DNA from: Marthasterias glacialis
Lineage: Eukaryota; Echinodermata; Asteroidea; Forcipulatida; Asteriidae
Assembly: GCA_911728455.2 (NCBI GenBank)
Contig: OU452223.1
Location: 3,618,174-3,682,173 of the forward strand
Direction of reading: 5' to 3'
DNA: 64,000 nt
Positions 41,615 through 55,200 of this stretch are shown here, in pieces. A model generated the notes under the pieces. The model was not told the DNA's origin, searched no databases, and worked only from the letters and a program-made list of their open reading frames with translations. The translations under genes were made by a program, and so were the position numbers. Positions within the stretch are counted from its first letter, which is position 1. Every line of letters begins with the position of its first letter.

Positions 41615-41935
41615 AGTCTGAAAGTTTACTGCTTGCGAAGTTCAGACCGGGACCAATCTTTCATAGTTATGTCTGAAATACTGTCAAAGTCGAGGAAATA
41701 GCATTTGAAGACCCCATTCTCAATTACGATTGCAACAATCGAAATTAAGGACAATGTGTTTACATGCTGAAAAGTGTGCACGGTTTTCACTATTTTCTCC
41801 TGACTCAGACAACGGATTGAGCTCAAATTTCCACAGGTTTGTTTTGTTCATGTGGCCTATATGTTGCATCACACAAAGTAAGAACACTGCACTGTCAGCT
41901 TTACCAATCCTATTTACCTTTAAAAAAAAATACAT
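41615..41935 (+). repeat. Family Z copy
   Basis: Contains GAAATACTGTCAAAGTCGAG, ACGATTGCAACAATCG, GTGTGCACGGTTTTCAC, CTGACTCAGACAACGGATTG and CACACAAAGTAAGAACACTG in order. Confidence 0.85.
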
Positions 41936-42239
41936 TCTCTGAAAAGTTTACAAACACATAAATGTTTCATTAATAAACTCTTTCAGGAGCTGTTCAGGCG
42001 AACTTGAAATTCGACCAATTAACATTTTATCTCGGTGTTATAATAAGTAATCAAGTAATTGTATTTTCCTGAACTACCTTTTCCTGATAGCTTTGTGGTT
42101 TCTGGCAAGCCTTCGGTGTACTTTTACAAAATCAACTGATATTTACCAGAAAACATGTTATTCCTGTAAAGTGTTCGTTTATGCTACAACAAGTAGAGGT
42201 AATAGTACACGGTCAAGCCGCTCATGAAATTAAGGAGGG

Positions 42240-43140
42240 AAATCGAGTGAAATGTTGTGTGTATCCGGGGCGGTCTAACACGAGCGTGCCGAGCAACAAC
42301 ACGCCGTGGGGGCTGTCCTGCTGCGACCTGCCCCGACCACCGCCGCTAAGGCCACGCTCGCGGTGTCCAGACCGGTGACAAGGAATCCTTCACTTTTCAC
42401 TCGTTGATTGGATCGCTGAGGTCCCGAAAATACGGTGGGTAGAACATAATTCGTGCCCACCGCCTCGTAGTTGTTTGCTGGGGATTGGGTTGATTCCCTC
42501 ATCCGAATTGAGCAATGGGGAATCTGGATCGGTAGCGTTGGATCAATTCATTTCGGGGTGTTTTGACAGGGAATCACATTACGGCACGTGATTGGGACAT
42601 TAAAAAACATGATTTCAACCCTTGTGAGTATTAATTCCATGCATACTGTGTGGCATTTCAGAATATAACAAAATATAATTACTTTATTTTTCAGAATAGG
42701 TGGTTTCAGAGTTTACATTGGAGTGGGCCCAGCGTGTGTGTTGTTATGAAGGAAAAGGAAAAGCCGCGTTGGTAACGCATGAAGATGTGGTTTTGTTGAC
42801 AATCGTATACCACAAATCGAGGTTGTAACTAAATCTTAACTCAATAGCTAATAAATTGAAGGTTACTTTTTTTCTGGACTTTTCTCAGGAAACTCTTTAT
42901 GTTTCCTACATCAGTGGTCACTACCGAATCCGTAATATATTTTAACTGCAGCTTTACGCTGTTTTCTCGCGTGGTGCGCCGATCGCAAAGCCATAAAGTT
43001 ACTCGAGTCGGCTCGGGCCATAAACCCAGCAACTCCCGAGCGACAGATAATTCTTCCTGTTTGGCTCCCGTGTTCTCGCCAAAGCTCGCTGCCGCTAAAT
43101 TAGACAATTATCGGCGGGGATCAACCTTCGCACGGTGAAA
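42240..43140. promoter_or_regulatory. Two GC-richer unique blocks, possible regulatory DNA
   Basis: 42240-42400 and 42950-43135 stand out by GC content in the MRF intron/downstream region. The second has CCATAAAGTTACTCGAG, GGGCCATAAACCC (caudal/posterior Hox cores) and CTAAATTAGACAATTATC (homeodomain and Sox cores). ORFs on both strands look unlike known proteins. Confidence 0.2.
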
Positions 43141-45679
43141 TAGTTGGCTGGATGTTTTGGGTCTCGATGGTGATCTTTGGCGCCCGATTTAGGTGGAGAT
43201 ATACGACATCGTATTAAATCGTCTGCTTGTCCGCGGTAAAGAATAAGAATGTACGCTATGTGAGTCACCAACCTTCCATAGCTTCGTGCTTTACCTTGAA
43301 AATGAAAATGGATAAATTCTCACTTTTTACTGCGAGAGTAATTGACTAAAAATGTCCCAAAGTGCTGGCCATCCTTTTAATACAATATTTGGAAAATTAT
43401 AAAAGCAATTATTGGTTCTCAAGGCGTTAATTTCGAGCTGCTGTGTAGAGTTTGTAATTTATGATCAGGAAATAGTCCGATATTGACGGCATAAGCCATC
43501 GTTAGTGAAAACCAGTGTCGTTGTCCATTAATGTCAATATTATCATCATACTTTCTCTTGCGTCAGGTACATTTCTCGTGGGGGGGGGGAGAGCAAACAC
43601 TTCCTTGGCTGGTTTCGCAATGTGGTAGATGTTCACAATCTTACATCGAGCTTTCACAGTTCAGCTACCCCTAGTGGAACATCTTGCCCCCTGTCAGCCT
43701 CTGAACACTCAGACAGTTTTAATAGTAACTGCCCCCTCTAAAAATATCTGTGCCCCCCCCCCTTTGCCCCCTGCAAAAAATGCACTGCCTTCTCGAACAC
43801 AAGTCAAAGTATCATTATCTTTACAAACAGAATCAGCAAACCAGTGGCTCTAAGAATACCACGCTGTGTCACAAAACAATGCCACATTGAGAAGTTTAAG
43901 TGGGGGCCATCTTGTTCCCTATGAACGTGATGTCACACTTCCATGCACCAATTTATTTGATGTTGACGAGCTTCGCATTATCAGAGCAACCTGTGGTCAA
44001 TGTGGGTTTTTTTTTTAAGTTATTGTGGCAGGAGATTCGGGAGCGTTTGCAATGCAAATTAGATGCCACGGAACATGACGTCACCACCTGATGTAGTTGT
44101 TGGACGTCGGCCCCATCACCCAGCACGCTTCAATCCATCTCAAGATATCATGGTCTTTAATGTTGTTTCAACTTGAAAGTCGCGAGGTACTGCATCTTGT
44201 TTTGGCCACTTTGTCCACAAGCTTTATTCCCAAGCTATTGTCTATCACAGTCAATTTCTGCCCTGCTCACAGATCGTGACCCATATCTTTACGATGTCCA
44301 TATTTACCAATGCATTCGGATTCACTTGATATTATAGATGATCGACGAGTTATTTACTGTCAAATTCATATGTGAAGTATTTGCGGTGTCCATTACCTGG
44401 CAAATCACATTGCTTCAGAAGAGAAAATTGTTGGCTCGACCTCAATGGGCGGGACCCTCTGGTTAACCGATAGAGGAGGACATCCTGCTAAGGATCAGGG
44501 GTCACCTGGCCAAGGGCTTGTTGCACAACAACGTAGTTTGTTTTGTCACGAGAAAAGCGAAACAAGCTTTTAAAGAAGAACCCTCAGACCAAAAAGATCA
44601 AAACATAAAACAGTAGCCACACAGTCACTGAATGAATTATGAAATACAGGGGGGCTGGCTGTGAATGAGGTATGGCTCCTGTATAGCAAGCTGTCTACTG
44701 GATTGTAGATTGCGGAATAATGGGGCAAAGCTGGCGCACAGGTCGTTGCGACCGGGTGAGGCTTGGTCCTCAAGGCGCCCTAGTCGTTAGGCTTAGGGTC
44801 TGCTAAACTACTCAACTCCAGTCAGTGTAGACTGTGTAACCGATCGAATCTCTCAGGAAAAGATTGAAATACACCAACAAAAGACAACATATCCGAAGGG
44901 TTCATTCAAAGTTTTTTTTTACTTCTTTTGAACGGCACTTTAAGCAGTTATCGGCCTTGTGTAGTCAGTCCGTAGGGACGTCTTTAGTTTGTACACAAAT
45001 CTTTTAGTAAATCTGCCACGATTTCTGAATAAATCTCTTGATTTCCATGGCTTTCCAGAATTTGTTTTTCACTAACGAGTAAATGCCGGGCGATTGGTGG
45101 ATGCTACCCGTTAAATCTACAACCGTCTTGGGTTTCGTTTGGATCGGCCGGCCATAGAAATTCAATTAACTTAAAAGTTCAAAACAAATAACCAAGCCAT
45201 CTGATTTATTTGGGTTTTTTCATCAATTTAATTGACCAGAGAGAGGTTGTTTTTGTGTGCTATAATTTACTGAGTATTCTTTTAGAGTCAAGGTCACCAT
45301 GAATGTACATTATTCGATGATAAGAAAACGAGTAATTGATATCGATTAAGATAAATGATAACCTTACAAACCTGAAAAGGAATTTTTAAAATCTGTTTTA
45401 GGATGGATTGATTTCAAGAAAGAGGTCATTTAACTATTGAGGAAGGACAGAACTATCTTGTGGAAACATTATTGACAAAAAGTGAGCTTACTTTCTTGTG
45501 AAATCAAAACACAGGAAACGTGTTGGAGAACATCAGTCGAAATATCCCATAGACGAGTGAAAAACAGAAATGTTGTTCAGAATGATAGGCTTATTTATCA
45601 ATCTTAGGCGGGATGAGATTATGATTATATCACATTATGATTATCATGTGATATTTTTCTCATAGAAGTTTTGTGTATG
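43141..45679. other. No supported gene
   Basis: No exon or repeat family recognised beyond short homopolymers. Confidence 0.35.
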
Positions 45680-45885
45680 TTGTTGTTGTTGTTGTTGTTG
45701 CTGTTGCTGTTGCTGCTGTTGTTGCTATTGCAGCTGCATGCTGCTGCTGCTGTTGTTGCTGTTGCTTCTGCTGCTACTGTTGCTGCTGCTGTTTCTGCTG
45801 TTGCTGCTGCTGTTGGTGTTGTTGCTGCTGTTGATGTTGCTGTTGCTGTTGATGATACTGTTGTTGTTGCTGTTGATGATGACGA
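45680..45885 (+). repeat. Imperfect TTG/CTG trinucleotide microsatellite
   Basis: About 200 bp of TTG, CTG and related triplets. The Leu- and Val/Ala-rich ORF read through it is a repeat artefact. Confidence 0.95.
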
Positions 45886-47773
45886 TGACGTGATTCTGAC
45901 GTCCTCTTTAGACCAATCAGTCTGTAGCTAGGTACTAAAGAGCGATGAAGTATCCACGGAGGCTTAGCAGATGGCGATCCATTAGATATGATTGAGCGTT
46001 GTGATTGATGACTTCTACACGAATTAATGCACCAAATGATTCAATGTCAGGAATGTTATATCCTTGTACATCACTGCCGCAAAGTGACTGGCTACAGCAC
46101 ACAAAATCTAACCATTGCTTCCTCGAATTGAATGATATAACTTATTCTGTTGGGAGGGGGACCTCACTACCCCTATATACCCTAAAAGATTCAACAGTTT
46201 CCGCATTTGAAAGTAACTGACACCCATACATCCTTCCATACAAATCATTTATACCTCGCTTATTCGCAAATGGGTCTAATGGCCATTACAGACTGCTGCC
46301 ATGAGGAAAACTACTACACAGAAAAAGAAGAGAAATTGTAAACATTGTGCGAAAACCTAAGTGATAAATAAGTAAGTTACACTACATGTCAAATCTCAAA
46401 AACATGTACGGTACAACAGATATGACAAAACATCACTATGTTTAAGGGGAATTGATATTTAAAAATTAGAAGAAGAAAAAAAAGAAAAAAAGGTAACGAA
46501 CATACAAGCAATTGAATAACAGAAAAATCGAGCACTCATCCTGAGAGAAAAACATGCAACATTTATTTGTGTTTCTCGAAAAATATGCGTTGCTATCTTC
46601 GAAAAACAGTTGCAATGTTTCATCAAATTTCATGTATTTCTTTATTTTTTATTATTACTATTATTTTTTAATTTTGCTATGAATTCATTATTTTACATTA
46701 AGTATTGCAGCAGGCAACCGGTTTGTAAGCAATGAATGGACATCAAAAGCATATAAATTTGTGTAATAAAATATTCATCTGGATACCATTTGTGTATATA
46801 GGTCTACTTTTAGCAGTGCTGATTTGTGGTCAAAGGTCATAATCCTAGGGCGCCTCCACACGGCACTTGATCGTCACCGTGGGAGTATTTATACAAATCC
46901 TCAGAGTAAGACAACACTATTGCGAAGAGCCTTTCAGCTTTTAACATTGTGGTATAAATAAGAAGCTATGTAAGAGAAGCTTTCGACGGAACATTGTACA
47001 GGAGACTTTTTTAACCTTTGGAAGATTTTAGGGAAAACTTTGCGAAAATGTGTTATATGAAAAGACTGATATACAAGTCTAGTAATGATGGCGCACTCCA
47101 TTGATACAAAACATGTGACGATTAATTTGGCATTTATCCATTTACCACCATGCCAGCAGCTATTTTTCGCAACGAGGGAATGTATAAATCCGTATGTTCG
47201 AAACAAAAACCCTCATTATCTTTAATGTCATTTTGAACTTAGTTTGAACTTTGAGTGTTTGAACGCAGACCAATTATTATGACTTCCGTATGGGTGAATT
47301 TACAGACCTTTCCTATTGCTGCATGCAGTACAGTAATTCCTACCAATCACAGGCAGTGACTTCATGGAGAGATATAGATAAAGGCCTTGATTCGTGTACA
47401 TGTTTACCCGATCCGTAACTGCATCCCAGTTTCAATTACTCGTCTCGATTGTCCTTGGGCGTCCAAGATTTGTTTAATATTTAATGTTTTGGCGCTTTGC
47501 TTCTACCCCTCTCAATAAGGAAGGCAGAGGGGTGAGCTTCCTTGTGTGAAACAGTGACAGACGCGAAGCGAAACGCCTTGGCTTGCCCATGGACGGACGT
47601 ATTAAAATGGCTAGTTTCCGACACCAAGCTTGTAGTGATTATATGCGCATCTTCTCACGGTACATTAAAGGGGAAATCATTTGCTTGATTTCAGAATATT
47701 ATAAAGTGCTTACAAGTTTCCCTAAAATGCAAGGTTGTTCCAATGGAAGATCCCTATAAGCCTCTCGACCCGA
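45886..47773. other. No supported gene
   Basis: AT-rich, nothing recognised. Confidence 0.35.
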
Positions 47774-47945
47774 GGCCAACTGCATAGAGCTGCTTAAGCG
47801 CAAAAAAAATAGCTAGGCGCAACAAAAATATGCTTACCAAAAATAGGGTTAAAGATAACGATTGCTGTGTACCATCTGTGACTGGTAGTCTGCTCTTTTT
47901 CGCTCAGCAGATTTTGATACGTGAAAAAAGAAATGGCTTGATGAT
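47774..47945. repeat. Family V-like repeat copy
   Basis: GGCCAACTGCATAGAGCTGC, TTAAGCGCAAAAAAA, TATGCTTACCAAAAATAGGG and GACTGGTAGTCTGCTC follow the order seen at 5525-5710. Confidence 0.55.
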
Positions 47946-48256
47946 GCAGCATCGGGCTTCCGGTTATCAAATCGTGACATCATTAATGTTGCCACGCCCT
48001 TTTTAAGCGGCTATTAATTCGAACGGAACAATCAGCATTCTTTACGGTGCGAGAGACCAAACAGCAACTATTAAAGGTTGAACCCGGGTTATAAAAAAAC
48101 TGTAGAATTTACAACATTTATACTGGAATTGTAATTCAGTTAGGAAGTTGTTTCAACTGTAAAGCCTAGTAATAATGTGAAGGTATAATTCACGCCATCA
48201 GTATCTATCCAGTCGAGTTAAACTGTGAAGTATCGCTCGTTGTAATGGAACGCTAT

Positions 48257-49282
48257 AGAAGAGTACATCATTACACTAAGCAGTGTTGTAGTACTCGTAA
48301 TCGGTACTTGAATACTCGAGTACTAATCGAGTACTCGAATACTAATCGAGTACCGTTTTGATGGTACTTGTACTCGTACCCATACTCGAAGAAGTCCATA
48401 CTCGATACTCGAGTAAAACATAATCTGCACTCAAAGTCATGTGTTCGATACTCGACTACGAATGTACTCGGACTCCAATTTGAAGTACCCGTGGTTGTGA
48501 GAACCAACGTCAGTCTGAAATAATTAAAGAATCTTTCTTTACTTCCACTTAGATTAATTTACAAATATCTGGGTCCAATACCCCTCCTCTTACTCAATTT
48601 ATAGACACTCTTAATTTTAGAAAAAACGTGACTCTCGTACAGAATTTATGTTGAGTTTTTAATAAATCAAATTAACTTACGGGTTTGCAGTTTGGTGAGT
48701 CGCCTTGCCGTTGATCACCGATCTAAGTCACAAATGGTAGCCTCAATGCTTCCAAATTGATTTTAGTTTTTTTTCCTTCTGAGTTTACTACAACAAATCC
48801 CAGTGGGATATTATCTAGAGCCAATTGCTCGAACAGTAAAACATCTGACTTCCAGAGAGAAGAAGACCACAATAGCGATCGGTCAGACAGGAAGCAATGG
48901 AAGGTTAAGACACCTCCCCTCTCCTTCCAGACACACTCACACTTCACTACACACTCTCAGACAAAAGGCCACCCCCCAATTCCAGACATTCTTAGCCATT
49001 CTTACCTTCTGGGTTAATGTATTCACAAAACAGTCCGTCTTAATATGTACACACACAGACATCAAAACTGGGGGAAATAGCTTTGTACCAATAATCAACT
49101 TGGAACACTTGTATGCCTATTTAGAAGAGTACATCATTACCAAGCACTGTTCAAATATTCGTACACGGAGAAGTCTATACTCGATATTCGACTAAAAAAT
49201 TATCTGTACTGGAAGTCATGTGTTCGATACTCGATTAACAATGTACTCAAACTCCAATGTACTCAAGTACTCGTGGTCGAAA
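48257..49282 (+). repeat. ACTCG-rich direct repeats flanking a 620-bp segment
   Basis: 48257-48495 and 49125-49282 share GAAGAGTACATCATTAC, a run rich in TACTCGA, AAGTCATGTGTTCGATACTC and TACTCG.GGTCGAAAC-like ends. The first copy has extra internal ACTCGAGTACTAATCG repeats. The interval between them has no recognised gene. Confidence 0.75.
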
Positions 49283-50059
49283 CAAAACAAAATCCTTTCC
49301 ACCTTCCTATACATAGAAGAATAAAGCTTTTGAAAAAAGTAAATTTGAAGTTGTTTTTGATGTGTTCATAGGACAGTTATTATAATAAGCACACAGTGGC
49401 GCCTAGAAATTAGTTTCCCCCAAAACAAAAATGGTTTTTAAAGATCCCCTTATAAAGATTCTGCCTTTTGATGGGATTAAAGCGCGTCACATGATATGTC
49501 TCTGTTTAGAAACGCGCTATACCCGTAGCAACCAATTTACTATACACATAACAACCAATGTACTATACCCATAGCAACCAATGTAATATCCCCATAACAA
49601 AAGCAGTGAAATGGTACCTAGACGCCACAATTACGTATGGGGTGTTATAAAACAATTGATTGCAGTAAACAAACAGTTCCTCACAGTGCGAGGGGAGCTT
49701 CCACTTTTAAGAAAACATCGCAAACAAGTTTTTGACGTTTCTTTACCGACTTCGTCATTGAGGCATCGTTTTTTTCAAGAAGATAACCATTAAAAGAAGC
49801 TTGTTTTTTTCTGAGTGTAAGGCTAAATTACAAGAAAGGGATGGTAAGTAGACCATTGTCTTTTGGGAGTGTAAATCCACTCTAATTTTCTAGTTTTAAA
49901 TAAACACACCGTACAACCAACCTGTGGAAATTTTTATTAAATTATGTGGTTGCGTTGAAGTAAAATCATTGAAAATAGTTTACAATATTGTGTCAGGGAA
50001 TTTGTGGAATTGCATTCTGAATTCGAAAAAATCGACAGTGATTTATGGGGGCAATCATT
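49283..50059. other. No supported gene
   Basis: A short tandem CCATAGCAACCAATGTA-type repeat at about 49525-49590 is the only structure seen. Confidence 0.4.
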
Positions 50060-50365
50060 AGCCGTTTCCTCGACTTTTCACAATGTTTCAGGCGGAAACA
50101 TTTATCTAGAGTATTGGTCTTGCCAAGAATTTTATCATTAGTGAGCTCTCAGATTGAACCTAATTAGTTTTGTTTTCGATAATTACTTATCCTGAGCACG
50201 CGGCCATCATTGGTACAGTAATTGTCACAGACAGTATACGGTACATGAAGTAGAACCCGTGACAGTCAAATTATCACAAGTTTTTTTTTTCTTCTACTGG
50301 ATCACGCAAAGTAAGAACACTGCACTATCAGCTTAACCAATCCTATAGTTCACCTTTAAAGCAAA
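50060..50365 (+). repeat. Family Z copy (degenerate)
   Basis: TTTCAGGCGGAAACATTTAT, TGGTCTTGCCAAG and CGCAAAGTAAGAACACTGCA match the outer blocks of family Z. The middle is replaced or lost. Confidence 0.6.
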
Positions 50366-51790
50366 CTTTGGCAATATGGATGTGAGTTTAATGACAGTAG
50401 TCTTAATGTTCCATTCCTTTAACCGATACGGTCAACGCTAGAAGCGAAGAGTTTGGTGATGTCAAGTCGTAAAGCGTGAAGACAGAGTACCACTTCTAAC
50501 GTCTTGTTGGAAATTAAAGCGGAACGGTGCAATCTTGTAAGTTGTGGTTAGCCTAGTTAGTCAACGGAAACAATAAAGCCCAGGGAAATTGGGAGATTTC
50601 CGATGCATTCTCACGAGAGGGCATCATGCACGTCTTTATACTAAATGGCAGTTGTCATGGAGTGTGTGTGTGCACAACAGATCATGATCAAGTTAAAGAA
50701 ATAACTGAATTCCTTCCAAAAATATAGCCTAGATTGGCTTGAGTCACTTGCATAATACAATAACCAGGGGAAATAGTTACGTATACGATCTTGAATCAAT
50801 CATCCTTTATTAAAACGGTGTCATTTACAAGCTGGTAGCAAGTCTGTCTGAGAAATAGTTCGCTGGTGTTGGACTCGGAATGTTAAAATCTTCCTGATGT
50901 TTAAATCGTGAGGTTGTCACCGCTTCTTTGAAACGGGTGAAAATAACCATTCTGTTTCATTTTCATTCCACCAATATACCGGTACCACAAAATGAAAGGA
51001 TGCTTTAAAAGAAAATGGCATTGGTTGAGGGAAAAAAACTATACTCCAAATTCTGAAGTTGTAATCGTAAACTACAATCACGTCAAGAAACATTTACTTA
51101 AATCAATTCTTGAAAGGTTTTTTTTTTAATCACAAAATAACTGTCAAATATGCTGATGTGAGAGAGTACTTTGTGTAAAGTCAGCACTGGTATAAATCAT
51201 GCTGAGGACTATCCGTTCAAGGTCAAATGATGTCATTATTGAAGAAAAAAATGTGGCCTTACTTCAATGTACTTTTTTTTTTTTTTTATGTTATGTTTTG
51301 GGGTCCTCAGACAACAAACTCACCAAATAAGGGGGCTGCCATCTTAGAACATTTATTACACGTTTCTCCCTTGTAGTTCACGCTACCCTTGACATGTATT
51401 TGTAACTTGCAGTTCGTGATAACACATAATATAACAAAAAGAGGCGCCTTCCTCCCAACAAATATTTATAGGTATATATATTTATTGAAATAATATTGTG
51501 CTTATTCAACATTGCCTTTCTCATTTTCAATGTTCTTGGAATTGACGTTTACATGTTAAATTTAAAGATTAGAAATTCAATGTCATTCCATAATCTAAAG
51601 ATTCAATATTCAAAATCTCAGCAAAAAAACATATTTCACTTTTCTTAAAGAATGTTTTGTTATGTCTTTCCAAAGTTGCCTTACAAGAGGACGTTTGGTA
51701 ATAGGAAGTTTTTTCCTCAAAGCTGAGGCTTTTTCAAATGGCATGATTTATATGGGATTGTTATTTGGACCAATATTGTACAAATTTGAC
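50366..51790. other. No supported gene
   Basis: AT-rich, with T-runs near 51120 and 51271. Confidence 0.35.
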
Positions 51791-51867
51791 ATTTGTTTGT
51801 TTGTTGGGTTGTTTGTTTGTTTGTTTGTTTGTTTGTTTGTTTGTTGGGTTGTTTGTTTGTTTGTTTT
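51791..51867 (+). repeat. TTTG microsatellite
   Basis: (GTTT)n with two TTGTTGGGTTG interruptions. Confidence 0.97.
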
Positions 51868-53963
51868 ATTAATATTAAACTGTTACCAATGCTGTGTATA
51901 GTCAACCCATCTTACTGTAGGAGCTATACGATCTGACGAACCTACAATATTGGTCATACTGAATTTGCATGAGTCGAGCATGATTTGGTGAAAATTCAGT
52001 CCAGACACAGGTAGCACCTGTAAGTAGGGAACTGTCATAGTTAAAAATACCAAATTGACAACCGCCTTCAGTGATCTGGATTTTTTTTTTCTCTCCTTCT
52101 TTCGTTTTTTTTGTTGGCCAGTGTTCAATTATCATTGATGACTCGGTTTATAATTTTGAATGACAAAGTTGTGGTTGACTTTTGAGCATACACGACTTGA
52201 TGACCAAGGCCAGGCATGTTATCGCTGACTTCACTATGAGTCACGGTAAGAGTGTCCCAAGATCACACAGGCTGTCTTGTCGTACCCAGTGCAACACCAC
52301 GGTCCGGAAAGTACAGCTGAACTCTTGTACACGTCCTTACGAATCCATGCTCCCCAGAATCCTCGCCGAAAAGAGAGAACAAGGAAAAAAAGTGCACCCA
52401 CCCTCCTTAAGGGTCGACCCTTGGGCCTCCAAGTACAAACTCAAGTCCAGGCATTCTTCGCCAAGCATTCTAGATAATCGAATTTGGTAATTTTCCTCGC
52501 GTCCCGGCCTGGTGCAGGTGATGTGGGTCGGACCCACGACATCATCGCTGGTAACGAAGACAGCTTCCCCCCTGCCGGTTATGTTATGGTACATACGATT
52601 TGACACATGAGAACGGACAAGCTAGTTAGCTAGCAAAATACCAGCACTGAGCTGCTCGCAATATGTGGGGGCTCCCTGCCAGGTTTACGCGCGCAAAAAA
52701 TACCAGTGCTCATATTTTACATGATGTTTTTTTTGCGTTATTAATGAGTTGGCTGGTCTGTATACGATAGCTTCTCTACCAAACGATCCACAGTTTCTCT
52801 TTAAGAAGTTCACATTACTTACAGAAGACTACTGCAACTGTAGCAGGTTTGCCACTTCAGGCTACCACACAAGTTCGCCCCAGCTTCGTGGTTCGTCATA
52901 CTTTTATAGTTATGCCGGTCGAGTTTAGTAACTTGTAACAGTACACCGAGATATTGTGAAGTTCATGTTCAAGTGTATGATCCACAAGGGAATGCACCAA
53001 ATAGCCCCAGTGGAATACGGCATCGATGCTTCTGACACGAAGGCGGTGGAAACAAGCATCATATTCTATGAAAAAAACAATGTTGAGAACAACAAGCTTT
53101 GATGTATGGTTAAGCTTCATGCTCCCCAAGGTTTTGCTTAAATGATTTCTTCTCGTGAAAGTTCCTGTTCCTCTAAGTTTCTTTATAAATTGAACGGTAA
53201 AGATTAGGACTACAGATTGTTCTAAATATTCTTTAACGTTACTGGCAAGTTTTTATTTATTTATTTATGTTTTATGATTTTGTTTTACCAAGCAAAATAT
53301 TCCACAATTTTCTTAATTATGTCAACTTATTTTGTTACCAAAGAAAAACGTGGTTTTTTTTTTGTGAACAAACTTTTATTTTATTTTTACAATTGTTTAA
53401 CTGCAACCATCCTTTTTAGAGTCTCAGCTTAGCATTTTAAAGTTCTTCAACATTCGAGAAAGCTATAAGCTTTTATTTAAGGTATTGCACGAACAAAAAG
53501 TTAAATGTATTATATACATTGTCAGTGGCATATGCAACAGTTTTAACGTTATTCGATTTGAAAACCATCATCTGTTGAAGTTCGTTTCTAAAAACAAAAA
53601 ATAAAAACGACTACTTCGTCAATTTTTAAACTTCTTCTCCAGTTTCAGTCCACTGATAGAATCCATTCACGTGTTGCAAAATGTGATAAAACCACAACGA
53701 ATCGTTCTTTAAATGATCTAACAAATTGAATAACGTGTAACAGGAAATAGCCGCTGGGCTCAAATTCTGACCTAAACTTGATTGTTTCCTATCACGTTCA
53801 ACCCTCATCAGTCTTAGTTAGCGAAGAGATGTTGCAGGGACCGACTACTCTTTGAGTACGTACGTGGATGAATGTGAATGTTATTTTGATGTGAAATCAG
53901 CAGTCCCGCCCGGGTACCCATAGGAGTGCCTCAAGTGGGACACCCCCACGTGAATAGTTCAAT
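51868..53963. other. No supported gene
   Basis: Open frames at 52180-52600 occur on both strands over the same bases and resemble nothing I know. Confidence 0.35.
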
Positions 53964-53996
53964 CATGGAGGTAGAAATTAAATTTCTACCTCCATG
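53964..53996. repeat. 33-nt palindrome
   Basis: CATGGAGGTAGAAATT and its exact complement AATTTCTACCTCCATG flank a single central A. Confidence 0.95.
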
Positions 53997-54699
53997 GTTC
54001 AATCAAGCTGTTTTTTTCTTGTGCAGTAAACCTTAAACATGGTGTGGCCATGTTGTTTATCCTCCCTAACAATAAATCAGGCCATTATAGTCTGAGCCCC
54101 CTTTTCGTACAATAAGAATCACCACACGTATTGTGTTTCTATCCAGGGAACACGCCAAACATGGCACAAGGATTTTTAAAAAAAATGACTTGAGGTTAGT
54201 CTATGTCCAATGTTAGTTGTATAAAATAGCGACCACAACATTGTAGTCAACTTGCTAAGAAGTTGTTTTGTCTTTTCGTTACGACGGAGGGCTTGCTTTT
54301 CTATCCTTAATTGTAGTCTAATTTCCATTTTCCAACTCGGTCACTAAAAATGCTACAAGAGATAATCCAAGATGGCCTTTTTGACTCGAGTATCTCGACG
54401 TCTCCCGTTGATGTTGTTGAACTGAATGTCCCTGCCAATTTACACTCTCCGCGTGTAGCATGGTGGGGGATCTTCAGGACTCCGTCTTTGGAGGTTTCTT
54501 GGCCATAAGACAACTACCACCAGCTTCTGGAAATATTATATTGTATTCTAATCTACCAAATAATGTTGCCTACAACGAGACAATAGTGATGGTGACAAAA
54601 GCGTTTGTGAACAAACAACTGTAGCATGTTTACTGAATTGTTATTTCAAGAGAACCGGAGTTTGGGGGGGGGGGGCGTTCGTGGACGGGGTTGTCTTGG

Positions 54700-54712
54700 G
54701 GTCAGCGTGACC
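54700..54712. promoter_or_regulatory. Palindromic nuclear-receptor element (IR3, ERE type)
   Basis: GGTCAGCGTGACC is a perfect match to GGTCAnnnTGACC, the consensus estrogen-type response element. The neighbouring sequence has further TGACC half-sites (TTGACCGT at about 54725). Function is not shown. Confidence 0.3.
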
Positions 54713-55059
54713 TCCTTTGGTATTGACCGTACACCTGCCGTATGACAGGCTTACATTACATCCGTCTACGGACTGACTTTGTAAATGCACCGCCAGGAGC
54801 CAGGAATCTTATCTTCATCGAATTATCTCACATTTGCAAATCTCTATCACGCTGTATTCGGCCATCTTTACCTCTGTTCCAAGTGAGAATAGATCGTTGA
54901 AAATCAAATCTCAAAAGAAACCAGTCTATTTTTTTAATTTGTGTTTCGGTTCACCAATTAGATTTGTTGTTGTTCTTTTAATTAGTCTGGTAAAGTCTGA
55001 TTTTATAACAGATATGACGTGAATTGTTTGAAGTTTTTGTCTTCAGTGATGTGAAATGC

Positions 55060-55200
55060 ATAGTGTTACATCCGCCACTTTGCATCATCGTTTCTGTCAG
55101 TGATCAGAGGCGCAGAGTGCGAAGCGGGGATCATTACCAGGTCGCCTGGACGGAGCAGACAGCTGCATCCCAATTACGCCTCGTAGTCAAGCTCGTCTTT
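55060..55200. promoter_or_regulatory. Candidate regulatory block
   Basis: Unique GC-balanced sequence with GACAGCTGCATCCC (E-box CAGCTG, the type MRFs bind) next to CCCAATTACGCC (homeodomain core) and GGGGATCATTACC. Confidence 0.2.

Noticed and set aside
45671..45931. Leu/Ala/Val-rich ORF
   Set aside because: Translation of an imperfect TTG/CTG repeat.
52182..52606. Overlapping ORFs on both strands (102 and 89 codons)
   Set aside because: No recognised domain, no splice evidence, and the two strands cannot be told apart.
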